60,079 nucleotides of DNA from Pseudomonas fluorescens (GTDB taxonomy: Bacteria > Pseudomonadota > Gammaproteobacteria > Pseudomonadales > Pseudomonadaceae), in contig NZ_CABVHU010000029.1 in the NCBI RefSeq assembly GCF_902497855.1, positions 1 to 60,079 of the forward strand, given 5' to 3'. A program made the position numbers and the translations under genes. Below the pieces are notes generated by a model. It ran no database searches, was not told the origin of the DNA, and worked only from the letters and a program-made list of their open reading frames with translations. Below, piece by piece: positions 33,284 to 40,702 of this stretch. Numbering within the stretch: position 1 is the first letter of the stretch; each line of letters begins with the position of its first letter.

Positions 33284-33304
33284 GGCGGTAATCCTGTCTT
33301 GTGC

Positions 33305-33330
33305 GACTGCAGGCGTAACGCCTCGCAGTC
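33305..33330. promoter_or_regulatory. Inverted repeat in the pobA-pobR gap
   Basis: GACTGC-AGGCG-TAA-CGCCT-C-GCAGTC is a nearly perfect 26-bp palindrome 22 bp upstream of pobA. It may be a PobR operator or a 5' untranslated hairpin in the pobA mRNA. The rest of the 152-bp gap is AT-richer near 33331-33365 and probably holds the promoters. Confidence 0.5.
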
Positions 33331-33435
33331 TGTTTGTTTTTGTTACCTGTATTTTTAGTGGATGAAGAAGGGATAAGAAGGCACTATCTGATGCATTCCA
33401 TGGACTTTTCGTGGATGAGCGCAAGGGAGGGGGAA

Positions 33436-34311
33436 ATGTCGAAATCACTCGCTACGCCGGTTCCGGTGTTCAAACTTTACGGTGAGACCGGCGCCTGGCC
33501 GACACCCGATCTGATTCATTGCGAGTCGATTCCCGAGCGCAGCAAACTGCACGGCTGGGAAATAAAACCCCATCGGCACAGCGATCTGGTGCAGCTGTTA
33601 TATGTGCAGTCGGGGCAGGCGACGCTGAAGGTCGAAGACGTGATCAACCACATCGATTCACCTTCGTTGCAAGTCGTGCCCGCGCTGAGTGTGCACACCT
33701 TCAAGTTCTCCGAGGATATTCAAGGTCACGTGCTGAGCCTGGCGCAGCCGCTGGCCGAACAGCTCGGCGCCTCGCTCAACAGTCCAGTGCTGACCACCGC
33801 GGCCTGTTACCCGATCGGTTCCTCGCACCTGTATCTGGACACGCTGTTTTCCGCCATCACCCAGGAATACAGCCAGCCCCAGCCCGGCCGGGATCCGATG
33901 CTGCAATCGTTGATCACGGTGCTGTCGATCTGGCTCAGTCGCCGTAATCTGGAACAGTCGTTACCGGACGCGGTGCAGCTTGACCGGGGTCGCGAGTATT
34001 TGAAGGATTTCAGCCGGACCCTGGAACTGCGCTTTCGCGAGCACCTGCCCATCGAGCACTATGCGGCCGCGCTGGGGATCAGCGGCGCGCACCTCAACGC
34101 GCTGTGTCGACGCCTCTCGGGGCAATCGGCCTTGCAGATGATCAACCAGCGCCTGTTGCTGGAGGCCAAGCGCGATCTGGTCTACACCACCATGACCATC
34201 AATCAGGTGTCCGACAGCCTGGGCTTTTCCGAACCGGCTTACTTCTCGCGCTTTTTCAAGCGCGGCACGGGGCTGTCACCAAAGCAGTTCCGCATTCAGC
34301 GCGAGGGGTGA
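33436..34311 (+). CDS. pobR: PobR, AraC family regulator of pobA
   Basis: This 291-residue regulator has an N-terminal cupin-type sensing domain (about 30-150, HGWEIKPHRHSDLVQLLYVQSG) and a C-terminal AraC domain (about 195-285) with EHYAAALGISGAHLNALCRRL and INQVSDSLGFSEPAYFSRFF. Pseudomonad pobA is activated by an AraC-type PobR responding to 4-hydroxybenzoate, and the divergent position fits. The ATG at 33436 is chosen because AAGGGAGGGGG precedes it; a 34-codon extension is less likely. The DNA after its stop contains two gene remnants, so its original downstream neighbour has been lost. Confidence 0.85.
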   Translation: MSKSLATPVPVFKLYGETGAWPTPDLIHCESIPERSKLHGWEIKPHRHSDLVQLLYVQSGQATLKVEDVINHIDSPSLQVVPALSVHTFKFSEDIQGHVLSLAQPLAEQLGASLNSPVLTTAACYPIGSSHLYLDTLFSAITQEYSQPQPGRDPMLQSLITVLSIWLSRRNLEQSLPDAVQLDRGREYLKDFSRTLELRFREHLPIEHYAAALGISGAHLNALCRRLSGQSALQMINQRLLLEAKRDLVYTTMTINQVSDSLGFSEPAYFSRFFKRGTGLSPKQFRIQREG

Positions 34312-34348
34312 GTCATTGCAATGCAACTTGAGCGAGAGGCCATCACCG

Positions 34349-34489
34349 CTACCCCAACAGTGCGTGCTTGAGCACCGAATCGGTCGTGGCCTGATAGTGG
34401 ACGGCCAGTAACTCGCACGCCTTGTCGATGTCTTTGGCCAGCGCAGCATTCATCAACTGGCGGTGTTCGTCGGGCACGTCACTGCCGGC
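34349..34489 (-). pseudogene. GntR/FCD regulator, C-terminal remnant
   Basis: The last 46 codons read SDVPDEHRQLMNAALAKDID then KACELLAVHYQATTDSVLKH, typical of the final helices of the FCD domain in GntR regulators. Everything upstream, including the DNA-binding domain, is missing; identity stops at about 34490 where an unrelated porin remnant begins on the other strand. Confidence 0.65.
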
Positions 34490-34492
34490 CTG

Positions 34493-34636
34493 CGATACGA
34501 CTTGAACAAGTACATCTCGCTGCGTCCGGAAGTGCGTTACGACGTATTCGATGGCCACGCCGACGATCACCCGTTTGGCGCCGGTCGCGACCGTACGCAA
34601 CTGACCGGACTGGTCGAAGCACTGGTTTATTTCTAA
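34493..34636 (+). pseudogene. Outer-membrane beta-barrel protein, C-terminal remnant
   Basis: The last 47 codons encode YDLNKYISLRPEVRYDVFD and end RTQLTGLVEALVYF, with the terminal phenylalanine typical of outer-membrane porins (BBP2-like). The 5' part is absent. It abuts the GntR remnant end to end, which implies a deletion that removed the regions between two genes. Confidence 0.65.
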
Positions 34637-34789
34637 GCGTCCCGTTGGCCACCTTCCCGTTCGAACTTTGCGCGGCCAGCAGAATTCTCTTAACAAAAAC
34701 CGGCGCCCGCGTGGAAGCAAGACGCCCGAGCGAGCCTGAATTATTCCCAACTAATTGATATATAACGTAAAAAATTATCTTCATAGCCT

Positions 34790-34804
34790 GGCACGATAGT
34801 TGAG
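34790..34804 (+). promoter_or_regulatory. Sigma-54 (-24/-12) promoter of the porin gene
   Basis: TGGCAC-GATAG-TTGA fits the TGGCACG-N4-TTG consensus, with GA in place of GC at -12. The core TGGCACGATAGTTG is identical to that at 38067-38080. It stands 60 bp upstream of the porin start, behind an AT-rich tract. Confidence 0.75.
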
Positions 34805-34864
34805 AAGCAGCTTTGCAGCGTTCCAAACCTGCATCGCCAACAACAATAAAAGGCTGGGCTTCTC

Positions 34865-35800
34865 ATGCATCGTCAATTTACCCGCTGCACTCCCCTTGCG
34901 CTCAGTGCCGGCTTGCTTCTGCTCGGCAGCGCTTCACTGGCTCAGGCGACCGAAGGCGGTACCTCGTCCTGGCCGCTGGGCATCGAAAACTACGGCATGG
35001 GAATTCTGCCGCCACCGGGTACTTATGGGCAGTTGTTCGTCGGCAATTATCTGGCCGATACCCTGCGCGATAACTCGGGCGCAAAGGCGGCCGACATCGA
35101 TCTGCGCGTCACCACGCTCGTGCCACGGTTTATCTGGGTCACCGAACAGCAAGTACTGGGTGGCAGCCTGGGCTTCCACGCTCTGCTGCCGCTCAATGAC
35201 ATACGGCTGAACATCAAGAACGGCCCGCACGACCACAAGCGTGGCATCGGCGACGCGCACCTCGGCCCGGTGGTCGGTTTCCACCACAGTGACAAGTTCC
35301 ACACCGCGATGGGTGTCGACTTCGTATTGCCCACCGGCGGCGAATACGACAAGAACGACCTGGTCAACCTCGGCACCAACTACTACACCGTACAAGCGGT
35401 CTATGCCATGACCTACATGGACCCCCACGGTTTCAACGCCGATGTGCGCCTGATGTACGACTACAACTTCGAAAACCAGGACACCCACTACCAGTCCGGC
35501 CGCGAGCTTCATGCCGACTACACCCTTGGCTGGGGCCTGGGCAATGGCTGGGTACTGGGTGTCGGTGGCCATGCTTACAAACAGGTGAGCGATGACCAGT
35601 GCAGCGCTTCCAATTGCGCTGCCGCCGCCATGGTCGATGCCGCCGATGGCAACCGCGGCAGTTCGTTCTCGATCGGCCCGGCCGTGCAATATGCCAGTAA
35701 GGATGGCTGGTTTCTCAGCGCCAAATGGCAGGATGAATCCGGTGTACGCAACCGCACCGATGGCCAGGCCTATTGGCTGAAGTTCACTATCCCACTCTGA
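34865..35800 (+). CDS. Phenol_MetA-type outer-membrane transport protein
   Basis: This 311-residue protein has a signal peptide (MHRQFTRCTPLALSAGLLLL, cleavage probably after AQA at about 28) and a beta-barrel pattern ending in WLKFTIPL. Its GIENYGMGILPPPGTYGQ start and FVLPTGGEYDKNDLVNLGTN segment match the MetA-pathway phenol degradation family (PF13557). It likely lets aromatic compounds such as p-cresol cross the outer membrane. It shares a sigma-54 promoter core with the pch operon and is next to the activator gene, so it belongs to the same regulon. Confidence 0.85.
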   Translation: MHRQFTRCTPLALSAGLLLLGSASLAQATEGGTSSWPLGIENYGMGILPPPGTYGQLFVGNYLADTLRDNSGAKAADIDLRVTTLVPRFIWVTEQQVLGGSLGFHALLPLNDIRLNIKNGPHDHKRGIGDAHLGPVVGFHHSDKFHTAMGVDFVLPTGGEYDKNDLVNLGTNYYTVQAVYAMTYMDPHGFNADVRLMYDYNFENQDTHYQSGRELHADYTLGWGLGNGWVLGVGGHAYKQVSDDQCSASNCAAAAMVDAADGNRGSSFSIGPAVQYASKDGWFLSAKWQDESGVRNRTDGQAYWLKFTIPL

Positions 35801-35843
35801 GCATAGGTATCTACACACTGTAGCGAGGGGGCTTGCGATTCAC

Positions 35844-35943
35844 TGTAGGAGCGAGCTTGCTCGCGATGGACTCAAGCGCGCCGCGTTTAATCAGTAAGCA
35901 CGCGTTATCGTTAACGACCATCGCGAGCAAGCTCGCTCCTACA
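35844..35943. repeat. REP pair (REPIN) in inverted orientation
   Basis: TGTAGGAGCGAGCTTGCTCG plus CGATGG (35844-35869) and its reverse complement (35918-35943) form a typical pseudomonad REP doublet about 100 bp long, able to fold into a long hairpin. The right unit contributes the TAG stop codon of the sigma-54 regulator gene. It separates convergent genes and may act as transcription terminator or mRNA end. Confidence 0.9.
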
Positions 35944-37795
35944 TCCCCTTGAGCCGATAACTGACCTGGGCGCGACTCATGCCGAGCATCTGCGCCGCTG
36001 CCGTGATGTTGCCGCCCGAGCGTTCCAGTGCCAGTCGCACCAGTCGCAGCTCGATGTCTTCCAGGGACATGTTCAACACCCGTTGGCGGCCGGAGACGAA
36101 GGCCTGCAGACTCTCCAGCAACGGCTCCTGAGAGGTGCCTGCTCCTGCGCCTTCTTCAGTGGATGCTGGGGCTGCCTGCACCTCGGCTGTCGTCTCATTC
36201 CGACGCTGCACAGCAGACAGGCGCCCTTCGGGGGTCAGGCCGATGGCCGTTTCCATCAATGGCGCCCCCGCCTCGGCCAGGTGCACCATATCGATCACCT
36301 CACCGTCGCCGGCGGCAATCACACCGCGCTCGATCAGGTTCTGCAGTTCACGGATATTGCCGGGAAACCGATACGTCAGCAGCGCATTGACCAGCCGCGT
36401 ACTGAACCCCGCCAGCCGACGCCCATGGCGCAGGCTGAAATGGCGCAGGAAATAACTCATCAGCAACGGGATATCTTCGCGACGCTCGCGCAACGGCGGC
36501 AGATGAATGGGGAACACATTCAATCGGTAGAACAGGTCTTCACGAAAACGTCCGGCCTCGACCTCCCGGCGCAGATCCAGGTTAGTCGCCGCGATGACCC
36601 GTACATCGACGCGGATCGGCGCCGTGCCACCGACCCTCTCGATTTCACCTTCCTGCAAGGCGCGCAGGATCTTGCTCTGCGCACTGAAGCTCAAGGTGGC
36701 GATTTCATCGAGGAACAGCGTCCCGCCATCGGCTCGCTCGAAACGCCCGGGTCGCGAACGTTCGGCGCCGGTAAAGGCACCGCGCTCGACACCGAACAGT
36801 TCGGCCTCGACCAGGTTCTCGGGCAAGGTCGCGCAGTTGAGTGCCACCAGCGGCATCTGTTGCCGGGAACTGGCCTGGTACAGGGTACGGGCGAATAACT
36901 CTTTGCCGACCCCCGATTCCCCGGTCAACAACACCGTCGCCTGGGTCGGCGCGACGCGGTGCAGCAATTGACTGGCCGCGACGAACGCCGCCGAAATCCC
37001 CACCAAGGGTTTGCCGTCGACGGGCTCTTCCAGTTCGGCAACGGTGGTCTCGATGCCCGAGGCGTACGTGCTGCGGCTGAGAAAATCACCCGGGTCCAGA
37101 TACGCCAGATCCACATCGATATCGTCCCACTGCTCGGCCGGTTTACCGACGATGCGACAGGCCTTATGCCCCATCGACCGGCATTCCTCCTCGCGAAAGA
37201 CCACCAGCCGCCCGAGCAGTGAAGAGGCGTAACCGCTCGCATAACCGATCTCCATCCAGCAGGCCGGTTCGCCACCCAGGCCGTAGGCGGCGATGTGTTC
37301 GTCGTCTTCCAGCGAGTTGTGCCAGAGAAATTCGGAGTAGAAGTGACCGATGCCCGAGTCGATCTCGAAGCGCACGACCTCGACATTGACCATGCCTTCG
37401 AGCATGTGCAGGCGCGGTCCGGCGCTGTACAGGCTGGCGTGATCGCCTTCCGGCCATTGTTCGCTGACCTGGGCGGCGTCGCGTGCCCCGGCTTGCCACC
37501 CGATGCGCGTCAACTGGCCACGCGCCTTGTCGAACCCCAGCGCGTCGATCAGCTCGCGGCGGATCGCGCCGAAGGCCGAGCCTTGCATCAGCATCACGCG
37601 CTGACCGCATAACCAGATGCTGCCGTCCTGCGGAGCGAAGGCCACGGTCTCGGCCAGTTGCTCGGCCGAAGGCAGGCCAGTGGCGCCGAACTGGCTGGCC
37701 CGGTCGACGATCAGGCGCTTTTGGCGGCCGAGCAGCTGCTTGAGAAACTCCTCATCGGCAGGGCGGCGATTCTTGTCACGAGGGGCACGAGTCAT
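35939..37795 (-). CDS. Sigma-54-dependent activator, DmpR/XylR type (p-cresol regulon candidate)
   Basis: This 618-residue activator has an XylR_N sensor domain (about 30-140, DGSIWLCGQRVMLMQGSAFG), a V4R domain (about 145-215, GIGHFYSEFLWHNSLEDDEH), a linker, an AAA+ domain with Walker A GESGVGKE (about 290) and GAFTGA (about 338), and a C-terminal Fis-type helix-turn-helix (ERSGGNITAAAQMLGMSRAQ). Members bind aromatic effectors directly and open sigma-54 promoters. Two such promoters occur beside it, at 34790 and 38067. The start is uncertain: ATG 37795 is used, TTG 37843 is an alternative. Its stop codon lies inside a REP element. The effector may be p-cresol or 4-hydroxybenzyl alcohol. 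Confidence 0.9.
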   Translation of the reverse strand: MTRAPRDKNRRPADEEFLKQLLGRQKRLIVDRASQFGATGLPSAEQLAETVAFAPQDGSIWLCGQRVMLMQGSAFGAIRRELIDALGFDKARGQLTRIGWQAGARDAAQVSEQWPEGDHASLYSAGPRLHMLEGMVNVEVVRFEIDSGIGHFYSEFLWHNSLEDDEHIAAYGLGGEPACWMEIGYASGYASSLLGRLVVFREEECRSMGHKACRIVGKPAEQWDDIDVDLAYLDPGDFLSRSTYASGIETTVAELEEPVDGKPLVGISAAFVAASQLLHRVAPTQATVLLTGESGVGKELFARTLYQASSRQQMPLVALNCATLPENLVEAELFGVERGAFTGAERSRPGRFERADGGTLFLDEIATLSFSAQSKILRALQEGEIERVGGTAPIRVDVRVIAATNLDLRREVEAGRFREDLFYRLNVFPIHLPPLRERREDIPLLMSYFLRHFSLRHGRRLAGFSTRLVNALLTYRFPGNIRELQNLIERGVIAAGDGEVIDMVHLAEAGAPLMETAIGLTPEGRLSAVQRRNETTAEVQAAPASTEEGAGAGTSQEPLLESLQAFVSGRQRVLNMSLEDIELRLVRLALERSGGNITAAAQMLGMSRAQVSYRLKGM

Positions 37796-38031
37796 AGGGT
37801 CAACAAGCGGCAGGGAAGTAAGCTTTTCAGTATGCCCGGACAACCTGCACGGTCAATCTGCCAATGGTTGAACACACGCCTTTTGCCGCTCGTTCGTCCG
37901 ATAAACGCACAAATAAAACCCCGAAAAAACCAGGCGTCGAGCTTTCAGCGGCCTGCGACATCCTCTGCATAAAATTCCGCACGCTGGGTTTCAACGTCTG
38001 CTTCCGCGCTCGCCGCATCCAACTTAACAAG

Positions 38032-38055
38032 TTGATTTATATAGATATTAATCAA
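38032..38055. promoter_or_regulatory. AT-rich palindrome upstream of the pch promoter
   Basis: TTGATT (38032-38037) and AATCAA (38050-38055) flank a 12-bp AT-rich centre. DmpR-type activators recognise TTGATC/GATCAA-like arms, so this could be an activator site. It lies unusually close to the -24 element, so an IHF-type bend region is the alternative. Confidence 0.35.
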
Positions 38056-38066
38056 TATTTCGATCT

Positions 38067-38080
38067 TGGCACGATAGTTG
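38067..38080 (+). promoter_or_regulatory. Sigma-54 (-24/-12) promoter of the pch operon
   Basis: TGGCAC-GATAG-TTG is a good -24/-12 element 41 bp upstream of the aldehyde dehydrogenase start. It is identical over 14 bp to the porin promoter at 34790. No competing sigma-70 promoter is evident. Confidence 0.75.
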
Positions 38081-38121
38081 TTAACAGCAGGTCATGAGCA
38101 CCCAATAAGAGAGACAACTCC

Positions 38122-39597
38122 ATGATCGTTACTCGCCCTGCCTATCAAAACCTTGAACTGCAGCCCCTCGCCGGTAAATGGCGCGCCGGCAGCGCCGGTC
38201 GTCCGCTGGAGGTGTTCGACCCCTTCACCCGGACACGCCTGCTGCAGATCACCCTGGCCAACCGCGATGATCTCGATGAAGCCTACCGCAAGGCACGGGA
38301 AACCCAGGTCGATTGGGCGGCCCAAGGGCCGGCCGCCCGTGGTCAGGTCCTGCTCAACGCGGTGAAGATCATCGACGAGCGCCGTGAAGAAATCATCGAC
38401 TGGATCATCCGTGAGTCCGGCAGCACGCGCATCAAGGCGCAAATCGAATGGGGCGCCGCCCGCGCCATCACGCTCGAGTCGGCGAGCCTGCCAAGCCGGG
38501 TGCACGGGCGCATCCTTGCCTCCAACATCCCGGGCAAGGAAAGCCGCGTCTACCGCACGCCGCTGGGCGTGATCGGCGTGATCAGCCCGTGGAATTTCCC
38601 CCTGCACCTGACCGCCCGCTCCCTGGCCCCCGCCCTGGCGCTGGGCAACGCGGTGGTGGTCAAGCCCGCCAGTGACACCCCTGTCACCGGCGGGCTGTTG
38701 CTCGCACGCATCTTCGAGGAAGCCGGATTGCCGGCGGGCGTGTTCAGTGTGGTGGTGGGTGCCGGCGCGGAAATCGGCGACGCCTTCGTCGAGCACCCGG
38801 TCCCGTCGTTCATTTCCTTCACCGGCTCGACCCAGGTGGGACGCTCCATCGGCCGCATCGCCAGTGGCGGTGAGCACCTCAAGCACGTGGCCCTGGAACT
38901 GGGCGGCAACAGTCCGTTCGTGGTCCTGGCCGATGCCGACGTCGAGCAGGCCGTCAGTGCCGCCGTGGTGGGCAAGTTCCTCCACCAGGGTCAGATCTGC
39001 ATGGCGATCAACCGCATCATCGTCGAGCAACCGCTGCTGGAAACCTTCACCCGACGTTTCGTCGAGCGGGTCAAAGCCCTGCCCTACGGTGATCCGGACA
39101 AAGCGCAAACCGTGATCGGCCCGGTGATCAACAGCAAGCAACTGGCGGGGCTGCAAGCGAAGATCGCCACCGCCCGAGCCGAAGGCGCCACGCTGCTGGT
39201 GGGCGGTGAAGCCGAGGGCAACGTCCTGCCGCCGCATGTGTTTGGCGACGTCACCGCCGACATGGACATTGCCCGTGAAGAGATCTTCGGGCCAGTGGTG
39301 GGCATTCAATCCGCCCGCGATGCCGAGCACGCCCTGGAACTGGCCAACCGTAGCGAATATGGACTGTCCAGCGCCGTATTCACCGCAAGCCTGGAGCGCG
39401 GCGTGCAGTTCGCCCAACGCATCCACGCCGGCATGACCCACGTCAACGACATCCCGGTCAACGACGAACCCAATGCGCCGTTCGGCGGTGAGAAGAATTC
39501 CGGCCTCGGACGCTTCAACGGCGACTGGGCGATCGAGGAGTTCACCACCGACCATTGGATCACCGTGCAACACGCCCCGAGACCGTATCCGTTCTGA
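38122..39597 (+). CDS. pchA: 4-hydroxybenzaldehyde / aromatic aldehyde dehydrogenase (PchA-like)
   Basis: This 491-residue NAD(P)-dependent dehydrogenase has the catalytic Glu259 in LELGGNSPF and Cys293 in GQICMAINR, plus the conserved PWNFPLHLTARSLAPALALG and EEIFGPVVGI segments. As first gene of the pchA-C-X-F order it would oxidise 4-hydroxybenzaldehyde to 4-hydroxybenzoate. Vanillin dehydrogenases are close relatives, so some vanillin activity is possible. It starts at 38122 with AGAGA upstream and a sigma-54 promoter 41 bp before it. The product is the substrate of PobA, encoded 5 kb away. Confidence 0.85.
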   Translation: MIVTRPAYQNLELQPLAGKWRAGSAGRPLEVFDPFTRTRLLQITLANRDDLDEAYRKARETQVDWAAQGPAARGQVLLNAVKIIDERREEIIDWIIRESGSTRIKAQIEWGAARAITLESASLPSRVHGRILASNIPGKESRVYRTPLGVIGVISPWNFPLHLTARSLAPALALGNAVVVKPASDTPVTGGLLLARIFEEAGLPAGVFSVVVGAGAEIGDAFVEHPVPSFISFTGSTQVGRSIGRIASGGEHLKHVALELGGNSPFVVLADADVEQAVSAAVVGKFLHQGQICMAINRIIVEQPLLETFTRRFVERVKALPYGDPDKAQTVIGPVINSKQLAGLQAKIATARAEGATLLVGGEAEGNVLPPHVFGDVTADMDIAREEIFGPVVGIQSARDAEHALELANRSEYGLSSAVFTASLERGVQFAQRIHAGMTHVNDIPVNDEPNAPFGGEKNSGLGRFNGDWAIEEFTTDHWITVQHAPRPYPF

Positions 39598-39650
39598 CCT
39601 GAACCACGGCGTCCATGAACCCATCTACCAATAAGAAAACGGAGTACGAC

Positions 39651-39986
39651 ATGTCTTCACTCCTCAACCGCCCAGCGGTGAAACGGACCCTCACCGCCTG
39701 CCTTGCCCTGCCGATGATCCTGCTGGCGGGTATCGCCGTTGCCGACGGCGACGGCATCTGGAAAGGCGGCGAAAACGTCTATGCCAAAGTGTGCGGCCAC
39801 TGCCACGAAAACCAGGTTGGCCCGTCCATCAAGGGCCGCCAACTGCCATCGCCCTACATCACCGCCATCGTGCGCAACGGTTTCCGTGCCATGCCGGCCT
39901 TCCCCGCTTCGTTCATCGACGACAACTCGCTGCAACAGGTGGCCGACTACATATCCAAAACGGCCGCTCCCGCGGCCAAGCCTTGA
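39651..39986 (+). CDS. pchC: p-Cresol methylhydroxylase cytochrome c subunit
   Basis: This 111-residue periplasmic c-type cytochrome has a signal peptide cleaved near residue 31 (after AVA), the haem-binding C48-GH-C51-H52 and the axial methionine Met81 in RAMPAF. It takes electrons from the PchF flavin and passes them on to the respiratory chain or azurin. The ATG at 39651 is preceded by GGAG. It follows the dehydrogenase gene by 53 bp. The eugenol hydroxylase subunit EhyA is a close homologue, so substrate range rests on context. Confidence 0.88.
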   Translation: MSSLLNRPAVKRTLTACLALPMILLAGIAVADGDGIWKGGENVYAKVCGHCHENQVGPSIKGRQLPSPYITAIVRNGFRAMPAFPASFIDDNSLQQVADYISKTAAPAAKP

Positions 39987-39996
39987 GGAGTCGGCG

Positions 39997-40689
39997 ATGA
40001 ATATCGAACGTCGTTTATTGCTCAAGGGGATGGCCTTGAGCGGTATGGCCGCAGCGGTCGTCAGCAGTTCGGGCCTGACCATGGCCAACGGTGCACTGGG
40101 CGTCCGAGCCCGGCCGGCGCTGCCGACCCTGGCCCTGGTCACTGGCGAGGTTGCCGCCTCTGCCTTCCTCCAGGGCATCAATGCCAGCCCGGCCGCCAGG
40201 CAGGTCACGATGCTACGCGCCGACCTGAGCCTGGACTTCATCCTCGACCTGCAAAAACGCCTGGGCAGCGCTCGACCGCAACGCATCATCGGCCTGGTGG
40301 ACGATGCCAGTGCCGCCGTGATCATTGACCTGGCACGCAGTGCCGGCGCGCGCGTGCAGTGGCTGGGTCAGCATCGCGCCACGGCCAACGCCTCGCATCA
40401 CCGCCTGCTCAGTGCCGAAGCCGCCAGCGGCTGCGCCCCGCAACTTGGCCTGAACCTGAACGCCTGCGGGACCGGCTTCAGCCTTACCGAACAGCGTCTG
40501 CATGGCCAACAGGCGCCGCTGCAAGTGTCCGCGGCGGCGCGCAACAGCGCAGGTTCCGAGCAATGGGCGGCCACGCTGGGCTACACCCTCGCCGCGCTGG
40601 GCACCGCCAATCTCGGCCAGGCGCCCCTGGTCGCCAGCCGCGCCTCGCCGCTGACCGGCAATTTCGTTTCGTTCTCGATCGAAGCTTGA
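39997..40689 (+). CDS. pchX: PchX-like exported protein of unknown function
   Basis: This 230-residue protein begins MNIERRLLLKGMALSG, a twin-arginine-type signal (RRLLLKG). The mature part has no cofactor motif I can recognise. Its position between the cytochrome and flavoprotein genes matches the pchX of the pchACXF operon, whose role is not established; it might assist assembly or export of the PchC-PchF complex. GAGGAGTCGG lies 4 bp before the start. It overlaps nothing and is 13 bp from pchF. Confidence 0.75.
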   Translation: MNIERRLLLKGMALSGMAAAVVSSSGLTMANGALGVRARPALPTLALVTGEVAASAFLQGINASPAARQVTMLRADLSLDFILDLQKRLGSARPQRIIGLVDDASAAVIIDLARSAGARVQWLGQHRATANASHHRLLSAEAASGCAPQLGLNLNACGTGFSLTEQRLHGQQAPLQVSAAARNSAGSEQWAATLGYTLAALGTANLGQAPLVASRASPLTGNFVSFSIEA

Positions 40690-40702
40690 AGGAACTCTCC
40701 AG

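Noticed and set aside
38092..39624. Minus-strand frame of 510 codons opposite pchA
   Set aside because: The plus strand encodes a full aldehyde dehydrogenase with its catalytic residues; the antisense protein has no family features.
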